From the NCBI RefSeq assembly GCF_001895205.1, contig NZ_BDJF01000011.1:294032-358031 (forward strand): a stretch of DNA of 64,000 bases, written 5' to 3'. The first letter of the stretch is position 1; every line of letters begins with the position of its first letter. The notes under the pieces are model-generated. The model saw only the letters and a program-made list of their open reading frames with translations, had not been told where the DNA came from and searched no databases. Positions 19,331 to 29,595 of this stretch are shown here, one piece after another. Made by a program: the position numbers and the translations under genes. The DNA comes from Vibrio injensis. Its GTDB lineage: Bacteria > Pseudomonadota > Gammaproteobacteria > Enterobacterales > Vibrionaceae.

Positions 19331-20266
19331 CTAACCGTCTAAATTAATTTGTTTAATCAATTCTTCTTGTACACGGTCTGCCTCAGATAAGGGAATTTGA
19401 CAGGTTCCAGCGGCATGATGACCGCCGCCACCGTATTTGAGCATTAACGCACCAACATTGGTTTTAGAACTACGATCAAAAATTGATTTACCAGTGGCAA
19501 AAACAATATTCTGCTGTTGAAAACCCCACATTTTGTGAATCGAGATATTACAGTGAGGAAAGAGCGCATAAATAATGAATCGATTACCAGCATAAATCAC
19601 TTCTTCATTAGTTAAATCCAATAAAACAAGATTACGATAGACTTCTCCACAGCGCTGAATCTGTTCTTTAAATTTGATTTCATGCTCGCGATAAAGATCT
19701 ACCCGCTCCTGTACATCAGGCAGTGCCAAAATTTGTTCAATGCTTTGGGTACGACAATTCTCAATCAAATTCATCATTAAGTTATAGTTGGATACTCGAA
19801 ACTCTTTGAATCTGCCGAGCCCAGTGCGAGCATCCATCAAGAAATTTAATAAGTTCCAACCTTGGGAATCGAGCACTTCATCGCGAGTAAATTGGGCCGA
19901 ATCTCCTTTATCAACCGCCGCCATCATCTCTATCCATCGCTCCGGAAATACTGATTCCCCTCCATAATGATCCCATACAACTCGCGCGGCAGAGGGTGCA
20001 TTCGGGTCGATAACATGATTGGGGCGAGAACCTTGATTACGAATGGTTTCTGATAAATGATGGTCAAATACCATATGTGCTTCTTTGACATAAGGTAAAT
20101 TGGTAACAATATCGTGCTCGGTAATCTCTATCAATCCATCTTGCATATCTTTCGGGTGTACAAACTTAATTTCCTCGATCAAATCAAGCTGTTTGAGCAA
20201 TACGGCGCACACCAAACCATCAAAGTCACTTCTCGTGACTAAACGGAATTTTTGTTGTTGTGACAT
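19331..20266 (-). CDS. DHH-family phosphoesterase
   Basis: 311 residues. The N-terminus has SDFDGLVCAVLLKQL and the DHH motif in VFDHHLSE (about 86-93). The C-terminal DHHA1-type motif GGGGHHAAGTC is near residue 283. These are the metal and nucleotide-binding elements of the RecJ/NrnA/exopolyphosphatase superfamily. The group with a long middle segment and this spacing is usually annotated as an exopolyphosphatase-related protein. The substrate (nano-RNA, cyclic dinucleotide or other) cannot be told. AAGGAATT precedes the ATG. Confidence 0.82.
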   Translation of the reverse strand: MSQQQKFRLVTRSDFDGLVCAVLLKQLDLIEEIKFVHPKDMQDGLIEITEHDIVTNLPYVKEAHMVFDHHLSETIRNQGSRPNHVIDPNAPSAARVVWDHYGGESVFPERWIEMMAAVDKGDSAQFTRDEVLDSQGWNLLNFLMDARTGLGRFKEFRVSNYNLMMNLIENCRTQSIEQILALPDVQERVDLYREHEIKFKEQIQRCGEVYRNLVLLDLTNEEVIYAGNRFIIYALFPHCNISIHKMWGFQQQNIVFATGKSIFDRSSKTNVGALMLKYGGGGHHAAGTCQIPLSEADRVQEELIKQINLDG

Positions 20267-20460
20267 GGCTAATTCCTTTATCTATTTTTTTGTTATTCAA
20301 CGCTGAAGAGACCGGAAAAAATAAATACAGCACTCTTTAATATCATCGAGCTTAATAAAGCTCACTAATGCTTAAAAAGCAAATGGAACACTCTCTATCT
20401 GTTTATAAATCGACCCTCTAATGAGGGTCAAGATTATTAATAGGCGTATCTATCTAGTTA

Positions 20461-22197
20461 TTAAGTTCGAATGTGTTTAATCGCCGCATTTAAATCATCG
20501 ACATTACGCTGCAAATCGGTAACAACAGGACCTAGTTGGTTAATAGCAATATTCATATCCGAAGACAGCGATTTAATATTACTGAGATTACTCGATATCT
20601 CATCGCTCACTGTTAATTGCTCTTCCGTTGCTGAGGCGATAGAGGTATTAAGCTTATGGATTTCAATGGCTGAGTTTTGTATGGTGCCTAATGCTTCGTT
20701 AGCCGTTGCCATATTGCCACGTGTCGATTGCATTTTATCGGCACTGGAACGAATGGTTTTGGTTGACTGCTCTGCTTTTTCTTGCAACGCAGAAATCATG
20801 GTTTCAATTTCTCCCGTTGACTGTTGAGTTCGTTGCGCAAGAGATCGAACTTCATCGGCAACCACCGCAAATCCTCGCCCTTGTTCACCAGCTCGAGCCG
20901 CCTCAATCGCCGCATTTAATGCCAGTAAGTTGGTTTGCTCGGCGATAGCCTTAATCACATCAAGGACATTGCCGACATTATTCGATTCATTCGCTAATTG
21001 CTGAATAACCTCTGACGTTTTGGTAAATTCGCTTTCCAACTCACCAAACTCATGAGTCGTTTTATTAAACACCTGCTTACTGGTACTGGCTTCTTTTTCT
21101 GCGCTACCGGCGTACTGCTCAGCCATGGTGGTACTTTCGGCAACAGTAGAGAGTGCGGAGGTCATCTCTTCCATAGCAGTAGCCGCCATTTCAAGTTCTT
21201 GACTTTGTTGATTGGCTACTTTTGCATTTTGCTCAGTCACATCACGAATCGTATCTGAGATAGCAGAGATAGTATGATTAACTTGGTTAATTTTGGTAAT
21301 GGTCGAAGAATAGCTAACCAAGACTTTGTTGATGGTTGAACCGATAATCCCTAATTCATTATTACTTTTATCATTCACTCGCAGGGTTAAATCTGAATCG
21401 GTATCGACTTTTTGCAGTAGCGTTGCCATGCTATCTATTGGTTTCACGACCTTACGATTGACAATGAAGTAACCAAGAATGGCAATCACAAAGACAATCA
21501 CTAATGAGATATTACCGATCAACACCGTACTTTTTACTTTCTGTGCGGCCTCATTCATCTGTTGACTGGTACGATTCTCCAGTTCAGTAAAAAACTTATC
21601 AATGGGAGCCATGATTTTAGCTTTCTCTTGATGGTATTGATTACTGTGCAATAACTCGATAGCCATATTACGATCCGGCGCTCTTCTCACCGTGTAATTG
21701 CCACTTGCATCAGCAAACAATCCTTTTACCGCGTTCATGGCTTTGACTTCCATGTTCACTAGCGCATCGGAGTTAGCTTGTGCTTCTCTCAGTAAGCGAA
21801 ACTCTTGTTCAGTAAAACCTAGATCACTCATCATTTGATTAAGCGAGATAGTCTTACCATCTCGTTTCGGTTTTTGGCCATGTTGTAAAACAAGATCCCA
21901 ATAAATGGTGTGGTAATTCTCTGGGCGGGGTTTCTTTCCGTTACGAATATCTAAAATATCCATATACATTTTTTCGTACTTTTCATCACCCGTGACGACA
22001 TAAGTTCGTCCTAAACGGGTTAAGTCATCCGAGCTTTGGCGAAGTTCGTCTGCAGCTTGATAAGATTGATAGCGAACTTGCGCCATACGCTCAACTTGGT
22101 GCATGAGTCCATTGAGCTGCAATACGGTTAATACACTAATAATAATACCCGCACTAATCACAGCAAATACGAGCTTCATAGTATTGTTGATAGTCAT
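20461..22197 (-). CDS. Methyl-accepting chemotaxis protein
   Basis: 578 residues. A transmembrane helix at about 8-28 and a second at about 228-250 enclose a periplasmic helical sensor domain. A HAMP domain ([16 protein letters not shown]) and a long coiled-coil signalling domain follow, with the hairpin tip [20 protein letters not shown] and [15 protein letters not shown]. The periplasmic part has no Cache signature that I can see; its ligand is unknown. There is no CheR-tethering pentapeptide at the C-terminus (ends KHIRT). Monocistronic. Confidence 0.9.
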   Translation of the reverse strand: MTINNTMKLVFAVISAGIIISVLTVLQLNGLMHQVERMAQVRYQSYQAADELRQSSDDLTRLGRTYVVTGDEKYEKMYMDILDIRNGKKPRPENYHTIYWDLVLQHGQKPKRDGKTISLNQMMSDLGFTEQEFRLLREAQANSDALVNMEVKAMNAVKGLFADASGNYTVRRAPDRNMAIELLHSNQYHQEKAKIMAPIDKFFTELENRTSQQMNEAAQKVKSTVLIGNISLVIVFVIAILGYFIVNRKVVKPIDSMATLLQKVDTDSDLTLRVNDKSNNELGIIGSTINKVLVSYSSTITKINQVNHTISAISDTIRDVTEQNAKVANQQSQELEMAATAMEEMTSALSTVAESTTMAEQYAGSAEKEASTSKQVFNKTTHEFGELESEFTKTSEVIQQLANESNNVGNVLDVIKAIAEQTNLLALNAAIEAARAGEQGRGFAVVADEVRSLAQRTQQSTGEIETMISALQEKAEQSTKTIRSSADKMQSTRGNMATANEALGTIQNSAIEIHKLNTSIASATEEQLTVSDEISSNLSNIKSLSSDMNIAINQLGPVVTDLQRNVDDLNAAIKHIRT

Positions 22198-22445
22198 AAC
22201 ACTGCCTCTTGGTTTTTATCAACGAAAATAAATTAAGCCGTATTGTTTTTATTATTACTATCAGCATAGAACACGGTGATGAACCATGAAGGATTTTTTT
22301 CTGACTTGTGAGAGAGAAAGACGTGCCCATTCTCGCTTGTACCCTCTTCAACAGAAAGACGTTAAAGGTAGAAATAACTAGTATGTTTGTGGGTAATGAA
22401 TACACTATACCTGAGACTGAACAGTGCATAGGAATCGCCACTATC

Positions 22446-22925
22446 ATGAATACGTTTACCCATTACCAAAGTCCTTTTGGGATCATGACGCTACAGGCTT
22501 CTCCACAAGGATTATTGGGCGTTTGGTTTGCCACCGAAACTACCATGCCAACAGAATTAGGTATCGAATCCGCACAATGCCCGTTACTTATCGACACCAT
22601 ACAACAGCTAGAAGAATATTTTACTGGCCAGCGTACCGAATTTTGTTTGCCTCTCGCCGCCAAAGGAACGTCATTCCAGCAATCGGTTTGGCAAGCTCTT
22701 GGGAAAATACCTTATGGCGAGACATGGAGCTATCAACAGTTGGCAGAAGCCATCGGTAACCCAAAAGCGGTCAGAGCAGTAGGATTGGCCAACGGAAAAA
22801 ATCCACTTTCCATTATCGTCCCTTGCCACAGAGTCATTGGTAAAAATGGCAAACTAACGGGTTATGCGGGAGGCATAGAGCGCAAAGCGGGCTTGTTAAA
22901 ATTAGAAAGGAATAGATTTAATTAA
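22446..22925 (+). CDS. ogt: Methylated-DNA-protein-cysteine methyltransferase
   Basis: Direct reversal repair of O6-alkylguanine by transfer to its own Cys. 159 residues; the active-site segment IVPCHRVIG lies near residue 125-133, preceded by the winged helix AVRAVGLANGKNPLS. An ATG at 22446 with AGGAAT upstream gives the usual Ogt length; the frame is open upstream to 22308 but that part is not Ogt-like. Confidence 0.9.
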   Translation: MNTFTHYQSPFGIMTLQASPQGLLGVWFATETTMPTELGIESAQCPLLIDTIQQLEEYFTGQRTEFCLPLAAKGTSFQQSVWQALGKIPYGETWSYQQLAEAIGNPKAVRAVGLANGKNPLSIIVPCHRVIGKNGKLTGYAGGIERKAGLLKLERNRFN

Positions 22926-22990
22926 TTATCAAATTTATTTACTTTGCTTCTATGCTCATTGACTTCACAGATGAGTTGCACCAGAAACAA

Positions 22991-23024
22991 AAAGCGCGAG
23001 TAATTTTCATTCTGCTCACGCTTT
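22991..23024. terminator. Terminator between ogt and the acidic protein gene
   Basis: Stem AAAGCGCGAG/CTCACGCTTT (one mismatch) between convergent genes. Confidence 0.6.
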
Positions 23025-23060
23025 AAATCAAGAAGGTATTACGCTAATTAGCGCTGAATT

Positions 23061-23447
23061 TTACTCACCATCAATATCGCAATTAGTACAACTTTGTAGG
23101 GCGATTTCGTGTTCAAATACAATCGAGTCACTACCATCAGCCAATAGCTCTGCGATCTCATCCGCCACTTCTTGCTCATCTTCAGCTTCAACTTCAACTT
23201 GCTCAGCAAGCTCTTGTTCAGAATAACCGTAAAAATTAAGCAATAAGTAATCTCGCGCCTCGTCTTTCGTACACGTCACCTTAACCGAAAGATCCGGTTC
23301 GATGTTGTCTTGCGCCGTGATTGTCGCCACTTGTGCTAACACATCCTCTTTCATCGTCGTGGTTAACCAACCCAAATCAGTACTCACTGTAGTTTTTTTA
23401 CAGTTAAAACAAGGGAGTGGATGAAAATAATATTGAAAATTAGTCAT
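23061..23447 (-). CDS. Acidic protein with two Cys pairs (zinc-ribbon-like)
   Basis: 128 residues. CFNCKK near residue 13-18 and CTNCDIDGE at the C-terminus could together bind one zinc ion. A very acidic stretch (EQVEVEAEDEQEVADEIAEL) lies between them. The charge pattern suggests binding to a basic partner or nucleic-acid mimicry, but no family is recognised. Ribosome site is weak (AGAAAT). It stands alone between ogt and the TonB-receptor gene. Confidence 0.7.
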   Translation of the reverse strand: MTNFQYYFHPLPCFNCKKTTVSTDLGWLTTTMKEDVLAQVATITAQDNIEPDLSVKVTCTKDEARDYLLLNFYGYSEQELAEQVEVEAEDEQEVADEIAELLADGSDSIVFEHEIALQSCTNCDIDGE

Positions 23448-23638
23448 GGGTTATTTCTTCTTTGTTTGTTATCCAGCAAGATTATCCGCGTTTTGATAAA
23501 AAATACCATCTCTATAAGCATTAAATAACCTCTCCCTAAAAACGTCTCTCTGTAAGGCATAATGAGAGATCCATACTACTTAAATTTAGCGCTACCCACT
23601 CGTTAGTAGAACGGTATAATAACCACCACAGAACAAAC

Positions 23639-23657
23639 GATAATAAATATCAATTGC
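23639..23657. promoter_or_regulatory. Possible Fur box upstream of the TonB receptor
   Basis: GATAATAAATATCAATTGC matches 13 of 19 positions of the Fur consensus GATAATGATAATCATTATC, 70 bases before the receptor start. The match is modest in an A/T-rich region. Confidence 0.35.
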
Positions 23658-23726
23658 ATTTACATGATAAATAAAGGTTCCTATAATCAGCCGCTTTGAT
23701 AATAACGATAAAAGTAAATAGTTACC

Positions 23727-25907
23727 ATGCTCACTGATTTTCCTATTTCTTGTAAAATAAGCTTAATCTCGTTGGTTGTATTCCACAGCATTCCTCTTCA
23801 CGCGACTGAAAAAGCCGATGAATCCATTGAAGTGCTTGGTGTACGTTACGCCAAACCGATCACCATCGCTAAGCCCGCACAAACCACTATTGATTTTGAT
23901 CAGATTGAAGAACAGCAATACGCCAACTTCGCAGAATTGGTTGGATCAGTGCCTGGCGCGACACTGGATGGTGGGGCACGCTCCGGAGGTGAACGGATTA
24001 ATATTCATGGCTTCAGCGACCCTAGCGACCTTGCAGTGTACGTTGACGGTGCTCCGATCGGCTTTCAACAGTATCGCTATGGAACCTTCTTTTTTGATCC
24101 ATTCTTAATTGGCGAAACAGAAATTATTAAAGGCACTCACGATTACCGAGCAATCAATGGTAAGTTTGGTGGGACCATTCGCGTTAAAACGAAAACGGTT
24201 GATGACCTCCTAGGCCACGGACAGAACTTCGGTACTCGTGTTTCTACCGGTTACAATACCAACGGTAATGAAAATAGCCAAACCTTAAGTGTCTACGGAC
24301 GCACTGATACCGGTTTTTATTTCTTAGCGAATGGTTCAATCAAAGATTCTAAAGATACACAAGTGGGTGGCGGTGAAACGGTTGAGTATTCAGCGTTTGA
24401 ACAAAACAATCTACTATTGAAAACGGGTTATCAAAGCTATCATCATCAATTGAATATTATTAGTACACGCTACCGCGATGAGGGACGTAAACCTTGGGCT
24501 AACCGGCGTGGAAAAATGCCAGAAATCTCTGACTTCAACATCAAAAAATATGGTTCACTTGAAGCGGCACAGTACGCAAATACGGCGTATAATACTTACC
24601 AAGACAATACCACCACCTTGTCATACCGCTTTATTCCTTCTAATCCTTATATCGACTTCACCCTAACCGCAGCGCGTTCCAAAAACGAACGTCATTGGGT
24701 GCGGCCAGATATTGCCTTTGAAAAAATGTTTGTTTCCGTTGGCAATTATGGGCACGAATCTTGGCTCAGTTATCAACGCGACTACTTAGATATTTCCAAC
24801 CGATCGAGCTTTATCGATCATGAGCTGGTGGTAGGGCTACAATATGAAAAAACGGATCGTCAGTCACTCGTTTATAATGCATCTTATAAAACGAAAGCAG
24901 AGAAAAACTATGGTTGGTATACGCCCTACTTTGAACCATCAGGTGAACAATCCACTTATGCCGTGTATGTTGCCGATCACTATCGCCTAAGCGATGCACT
25001 GCGCATTATTCCCTCATTGCGCTATGAGTACATAGAAAGTCAGGGTGAAGGTAACTCGGCACCCGATTACAATAATCCGAATGCCGGACATGATTACAGC
25101 AAAACTACACATCAAGGTTTAAGTCCTCGTTTAGAAGTGCACTATCAATCAACGCCAAATACGCTGCTTAATTTCTCTTATGCCTATGCGCTCAAAGCAC
25201 CCACCATTGATGACCTCTATTCAGTGCAGTTTGCTATGGCCAGCGCCCCCGCCACAGCACGTGATTTAAAGGTATCACGTATTCATGCTTATCAAGCAAG
25301 TGTCATTCACAATACCAAGGATCTCATTGGTGATAATAGTACCCTCGCCACAGAGCTGACGGTGTTTTTCAACGATATCAATAATAACGTTAGCAATCGA
25401 CAAGGGGTAAACTTAGACAAAGAAAGCGATAAGTTACAAAGCTGGAATACTAATCTCGATGGCTACACAATTTATGGTTTCGATTGGATTTCTCAATATC
25501 GTTGGCGCAATTTCTATTCTGACTTTTCAGCCAGTTATGCTCGCGGTAAAAATAAAGGCAGTTTAAAAGATTCGACGGGAGCCGATGAGAACCGCCCCAA
25601 TGTACCACCTCTTAATATCAACCTAGGCATAGGTTATGAGTGGATAGACGGTTTACGCACTGGATGGAAGGTGCGCTGGTACGATGCTCAAAACAAAACC
25701 GAAAAGGACAGCATGTTATCTAACCTGCCCAGCAGTCAATACACATTGCAAGATATCTACCTTCACTGGGATGTCAAACCAGTCGCAGGGCTACGCACCG
25801 GTCTAGTGATAAAAAACTTGACTGATCGCTACTACGAGCCTTATTTGATGAATGGTGTACCCGCACTTGGGCGAGAAATTAAACTACACCTTAGTTATCA
25901 ATATTAA
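23727..25907 (+). CDS. TonB-dependent outer-membrane receptor, haem/siderophore type
   Basis: 726 residues. A signal peptide of about 27 residues (SLVVFHSIPLHA) is followed by a TonB-box-like ESIEVLG and a plug domain (about 45-165) with RINIHGFSDPSDLAVYVDG. The rest is a 22-strand barrel ending in Tyr-Gln-Tyr, close to the usual terminal aromatic. The barrel segment YAYALKAPTIDDLYSVQF resembles the FRAP/YxFRAPT region of haem and haemoglobin receptors, so haem uptake is a reasonable guess, not proof. Expected to be iron-repressed. It is monocistronic, with a strong terminator. Confidence 0.85.
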   Translation: MLTDFPISCKISLISLVVFHSIPLHATEKADESIEVLGVRYAKPITIAKPAQTTIDFDQIEEQQYANFAELVGSVPGATLDGGARSGGERINIHGFSDPSDLAVYVDGAPIGFQQYRYGTFFFDPFLIGETEIIKGTHDYRAINGKFGGTIRVKTKTVDDLLGHGQNFGTRVSTGYNTNGNENSQTLSVYGRTDTGFYFLANGSIKDSKDTQVGGGETVEYSAFEQNNLLLKTGYQSYHHQLNIISTRYRDEGRKPWANRRGKMPEISDFNIKKYGSLEAAQYANTAYNTYQDNTTTLSYRFIPSNPYIDFTLTAARSKNERHWVRPDIAFEKMFVSVGNYGHESWLSYQRDYLDISNRSSFIDHELVVGLQYEKTDRQSLVYNASYKTKAEKNYGWYTPYFEPSGEQSTYAVYVADHYRLSDALRIIPSLRYEYIESQGEGNSAPDYNNPNAGHDYSKTTHQGLSPRLEVHYQSTPNTLLNFSYAYALKAPTIDDLYSVQFAMASAPATARDLKVSRIHAYQASVIHNTKDLIGDNSTLATELTVFFNDINNNVSNRQGVNLDKESDKLQSWNTNLDGYTIYGFDWISQYRWRNFYSDFSASYARGKNKGSLKDSTGADENRPNVPPLNINLGIGYEWIDGLRTGWKVRWYDAQNKTEKDSMLSNLPSSQYTLQDIYLHWDVKPVAGLRTGLVIKNLTDRYYEPYLMNGVPALGREIKLHLSYQY

Positions 25908-25934
25908 CTCCCTTTCCTGTTTTTCCGGTTCGAG

Positions 25935-25964
25935 AAGAGAGAGCAACGTGGCTCTCTCTTTTAG
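25935..25964 (+). terminator. Intrinsic terminator of the TonB receptor gene
   Basis: Perfect 10-bp stem AAGAGAGAGC/GCTCTCTCTT with a 6-nt loop followed by TTTAG. Confidence 0.85.
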
Positions 25965-26022
25965 ATTGATTGCTTACCATCCGATGTGTGAATATTTTGA
26001 ACCGCTTGTAAAAAGATAAAAG

Positions 26023-26415
26023 CTAACTAAGCGCTCCTGCTTGATCACGAGTGACAGCTGGCTTCAGTCTAGCCATATCGGCTGCGCACAGGTAAGGTTT
26101 GAGCGCCATGAATTTCTCTTCTGGCCAATTGTACACTTTCAACGCCAGCAGCTCGTTAATCACGTTCGCTTGAAAACGATATTTGACCAACTGAGCAGGA
26201 GAGCCAGCAACGATACTGTAAGGGGCAACATCTTTGGTTACAACGCTATTAGCCGCCACAATGGCACCTTCACCAATCTTAACTCCCGGCATAATCATCG
26301 CCCGCATGCCTAGCCCTATTCCATCACCCAAAGAGTGATAAAAATCACCGTTTGTAGTCATAGCAAAGTCAAAATAGCTATCGTACAAATTTTCAGCTGT
26401 GCCACAATTTTGCCA
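26023..26415 (-). pseudogene. 5'-truncated CatB/Vat-type hexapeptide acetyltransferase
   Basis: The frame from 26388 encodes the C-terminal half of a left-handed beta-helix acetyltransferase: [20 protein letters not shown] then [21 protein letters not shown]. Xenobiotic acetyltransferases of this family have about 210 residues; here only about 120-130 remain. A ribosome site GGGAGG and an ATG at 26415 lie upstream, but in another frame that stops after seven codons. The N-terminal coils and catalytic His region are missing, so this is probably a dead remnant. Confidence 0.7.
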
Positions 26416-26439
26416 TTCGCCTCCCTACACTGTTTGAAT

Positions 26440-26454
26440 TTGATCAATGATCAA
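26440..26454. promoter_or_regulatory. Palindrome upstream of the secreted amylase gene
   Basis: TTGATCA-A-TGATCAA, a perfect 15-bp inverted repeat 75 bases before the amylase start; operator-like, protein unknown. Confidence 0.35.
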
Positions 26455-26528
26455 CAATCAAATCATTCACAATGACAATACCATTTATATGATGCGACTC
26501 AATTCAATAACAATAAGAGAAGTGTCAT

Positions 26529-27929
26529 ATGAAACCATCCTACCTTATCGCTTACGCTGCGCTGATCAGCGCCGGTTTTACCACCAGCGCGCAAGCTGAC
26601 GCCATCTTGCATGCTTTTAACTGGAAATATAGTGATGTGACAGCCCACGCAGAGCACATTGCCGCAGCGGGTTACAAAAACGTGCTGGTTTCACCAGCGA
26701 TGAAATCCAGTGGCTATGAATGGTGGGCTCGCTATCAACCTCAAGATCTTCGAGTGATTGACTCACCGATCGGTAACAAAACTGATTTTAAAGCCATGGT
26801 TAACGCCCTACGTAGCCATGGTGTGGGTGTTTATGCCGATGTAGTGCTCAATCACATGGCGAACGAAACTTGGAAACGCAGCGACCTCAACTATCCCGGC
26901 AGTGAAATATTAACCAACTACGCAAATCAAGCGAGCTACTACCAACAGCAAACTCTGTTTGGTGATTTAACCCAAAATCTTTTCTCAGCGTATGATTTTC
27001 ATCCTGAAGGGTGTATTACCGATTGGAGCAACCCCGGCCATGTGCAATATTGGCGTTTATGCGGTGGCCCGGGAGATCGCGGCTTACCGGATTTAGCAGC
27101 CAACGATTGGGTCCTTGAACAGCAAAGAGCTTACTTGCGCGCACTAAAGCAAATTGGCATCAGCGGCTTCCGTATCGACGCAGTGAAACACATGAGTCAA
27201 TACCACATCGATCAGGTGTTTACTCCTGATATCATTGCCGATATGCATGTTTTTGGCGAAGTGATCACCAGTGGTGGCCTAGGCGATGCAACTTATGATG
27301 CGTTTCTAGCCCCTTATTTAAATAACACTAATCATGCCGCTTATGACTTCCCGCTGTTTGCCTCCATTCGAGCCGCATTTTCCTATCAGGGTTCCATGAC
27401 CTTATTGCATGATCCACACGCTTATGGACAAGCATTGGATCATGCACGGGCGATTACCTTTACCATTACCCATGACATTCCAACTAACGATGGTTTTCGT
27501 TATCAGATCCTCGATCCGCAAGATGAACAGCTCGCTTATGCCTATATCCTAGGCAAAGACGGCGGCACGCCGCTGATTTACAGCGATGCCCTCGCGGCGA
27601 ACGAAGATAGAGATAATGGTCGCTGGGCGAACGTTTGGAATCAACCAACTATGCTGCAAATGTTACGTTTTCATAACGCAATGCAAGGCCAATCGATGAC
27701 CATGATACATAGCGACCAATGCTTGCTGGTGTTCAAGCGTGGCAAACAAGGGGTGGTCGGCATTAATAAATGTGGTGAAGCAAAGCCCATTACCATCGAT
27801 ACCTATCAACATGAATTCAATTGGTATCGCCCTTATCAAGATGTATTAAGCGATGACGAGTTTATTGTGAATAGCCGTTACCACATGTTATCAATCCCGG
27901 CACGTTCCGCTCGGATGTGGATGCAGTGA
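26529..27929 (+). CDS. Secreted alpha-amylase (GH13)
   Basis: Endo-hydrolysis of starch outside the cell. 466 residues; a signal peptide of about 24 residues ends ...TTSAQADA. GH13 regions: VYADVVLNHM, GFRIDAVKHM (nucleophile Asp), MHVFGEVI (acid/base Glu) and FTITHDIPTN (third Asp). A short C-terminal beta domain ends the protein, with no starch-binding module. Paired Cys in the second half suggest disulphides. The products could feed the two intracellular GH13 enzymes at 10-13.8 kb. Terminator follows. Confidence 0.93.
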   Translation: MKPSYLIAYAALISAGFTTSAQADAILHAFNWKYSDVTAHAEHIAAAGYKNVLVSPAMKSSGYEWWARYQPQDLRVIDSPIGNKTDFKAMVNALRSHGVGVYADVVLNHMANETWKRSDLNYPGSEILTNYANQASYYQQQTLFGDLTQNLFSAYDFHPEGCITDWSNPGHVQYWRLCGGPGDRGLPDLAANDWVLEQQRAYLRALKQIGISGFRIDAVKHMSQYHIDQVFTPDIIADMHVFGEVITSGGLGDATYDAFLAPYLNNTNHAAYDFPLFASIRAAFSYQGSMTLLHDPHAYGQALDHARAITFTITHDIPTNDGFRYQILDPQDEQLAYAYILGKDGGTPLIYSDALAANEDRDNGRWANVWNQPTMLQMLRFHNAMQGQSMTMIHSDQCLLVFKRGKQGVVGINKCGEAKPITIDTYQHEFNWYRPYQDVLSDDEFIVNSRYHMLSIPARSARMWMQ

Positions 27930-27957
27930 TTGCCAGATTACTATGGCCTAAATACAA

Positions 27958-27982
27958 AAGGAGTGATTTAAAATCACTCCTT
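27958..27982. terminator. Bidirectional terminator between amylase and ABC-F genes
   Basis: Perfect 12-bp stem AAGGAGTGATTT/AAATCACTCCTT with a 1-nt centre, between convergent genes. Confidence 0.75.
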
Positions 27983-28026
27983 ATCTTTCTTAGGCATTCA
28001 CTGTTATAAAAATCAACCTTGACTCA

Positions 28027-29595
28027 TCACAGCTCAATTTGTCTATTCACACCCGACTCTGTGGCGAAATCATCATCATGACTGACGAGAATAAATCCGC
28101 CACGATAATCATATAAAGCTTGCGCTAGGGTGATTTTAGAATCCAAATCGAGATGGTTATCTGGTTCATCAAGTAGCAGTAATGGCTGCTGCGGTTGATG
28201 ACTGGCTATCAACATGGCTAATTTCATCTTCTCACCGCCGCTTAAAGTCCCACCAAGACGAAAGACACACTCTCGACGAAAACCAATTCCCGCGAGCAAT
28301 GTTCTGGCGTCCTCCGCTTTCATGCCATCACACTGCTCTAGCAGGTTATCGAGCATTGACAATTGCGGCACAATCACCGCGAAATGTTGGTCAAGATAAT
28401 ACATTGGCGCGCTCCGTTGCAGCGAGCCTTGCTTAAGCGAAAACTGACCGAGTAAGGTTTTCAACAAGGTTGATTTACCACTGCCATTAGCGCCGGTAAG
28501 GTGAATTTTTTCATCCGCTCTCATTTGCCAACTGATGGGTTCATTGCGCCCGAAAGCCAATACCACATCGAATAAGGCAACAGCATACCGCAGTCGATTA
28601 ACGGTATCTGCCAAATAGAGTTTTTGCTGGCGAATAGACTCTTTCCTCGCCTTTAATGCTTGTTGTTTAGTCTCTAAATGAATTTGACGCCGCTGCTCAT
28701 TTTTAGTGCGATTAGCGCTGCGAGCGGTGGCTCTATCTTGCTGAAAATCCAATAAGCTTGTCGCCTGACTGCCCGTTTTACGTAATTTGTTCCCTTGCGC
28801 TGCTCTTTGCTGTGCTTTTTCACGATCTCGCTGCGCTTGTATCACCAATTTTCGTTGCTGCTTATCAAGATTGGAAAGCTGGCGATCTAGCGCCTGCAAC
28901 TCGTGACGTTTTTGCTCGGCGTACACTTCATAATTCCCGCCAAAGACTTGTAGGCCAAGGCTAGATAACGCCCAAATCTCCTCCATCTCTCGCAACAGTA
29001 AACGATCATGGCTAATCAGCAAAATAGCCCCCTTGAAAGCCCTCATCGCCTCAAGCAACCACTGCTTGGCCGCCCCATCAAGATGGTTAGAGGGCTCATC
29101 AAGGATCAGTAATTCAAGCGGACTACTCAACAATTGCCAAAGCTGCAATCGCGCCCATTGTCCACCGCTCAGCTGTGCACAAGCAAAGTGAGGATCAGCC
29201 GGTAACCCCATGGCGTTTAATTGCTTTGTCAGTTGCTGCGGCAAATCCCACTGCTCGCCAATCACATCGAACCAATGCCCTGAGCAATCACCGGACTCAA
29301 CGTGTTTTAGCGCCTCAAGGACATCGGCTTTACCTAAAAACTGAGCAATAGACAGGCCGCTAGCCAATAAGTACGAAGGTTGCTGACGATAAATGGCCAT
29401 CGACTTCGTTCGAGTTATCGTACCACTCGATGGTGGTAGGTCACCGCTTAACATCGCCGCTAATATCGATTTACCTACACCATTACGGCCAACTAAACCG
29501 ATACGCTGACTTTTGATAGCCAATGACAATGATTCGAACAGCCTATCGCCATTAGCAAATTGATAGCTGATATTATCAGCCTGTAAAACTGGCAT
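28027..29595 (-). CDS. ABC-F family ATPase
   Basis: 522 residues, two ATP-binding domains and no membrane segments. Walker A GRNGVGKS and GANGSGKST; signature LSGGQWARLQ and LSGGEKMKL; Walker B LLILDEPSNHLD and LLLDEPDNHLD. The basic linker between the domains (about 230-330) is rich in Lys, Arg and Gln, typical of ribosome-acting ABC-F proteins. The start at 29595 has AGGAGG seven bases upstream; a longer frame to 29622 lacks this. Closest in layout to the Uup/YheS/YbiT type, but I cannot name the subfamily. The 5' leader holds repeat copy 1. Confidence 0.87.
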   Translation of the reverse strand: MPVLQADNISYQFANGDRLFESLSLAIKSQRIGLVGRNGVGKSILAAMLSGDLPPSSGTITRTKSMAIYRQQPSYLLASGLSIAQFLGKADVLEALKHVESGDCSGHWFDVIGEQWDLPQQLTKQLNAMGLPADPHFACAQLSGGQWARLQLWQLLSSPLELLILDEPSNHLDGAAKQWLLEAMRAFKGAILLISHDRLLLREMEEIWALSSLGLQVFGGNYEVYAEQKRHELQALDRQLSNLDKQQRKLVIQAQRDREKAQQRAAQGNKLRKTGSQATSLLDFQQDRATARSANRTKNEQRRQIHLETKQQALKARKESIRQQKLYLADTVNRLRYAVALFDVVLAFGRNEPISWQMRADEKIHLTGANGSGKSTLLKTLLGQFSLKQGSLQRSAPMYYLDQHFAVIVPQLSMLDNLLEQCDGMKAEDARTLLAGIGFRRECVFRLGGTLSGGEKMKLAMLIASHQPQQPLLLLDEPDNHLDLDSKITLAQALYDYRGGFILVSHDDDFATESGVNRQIEL

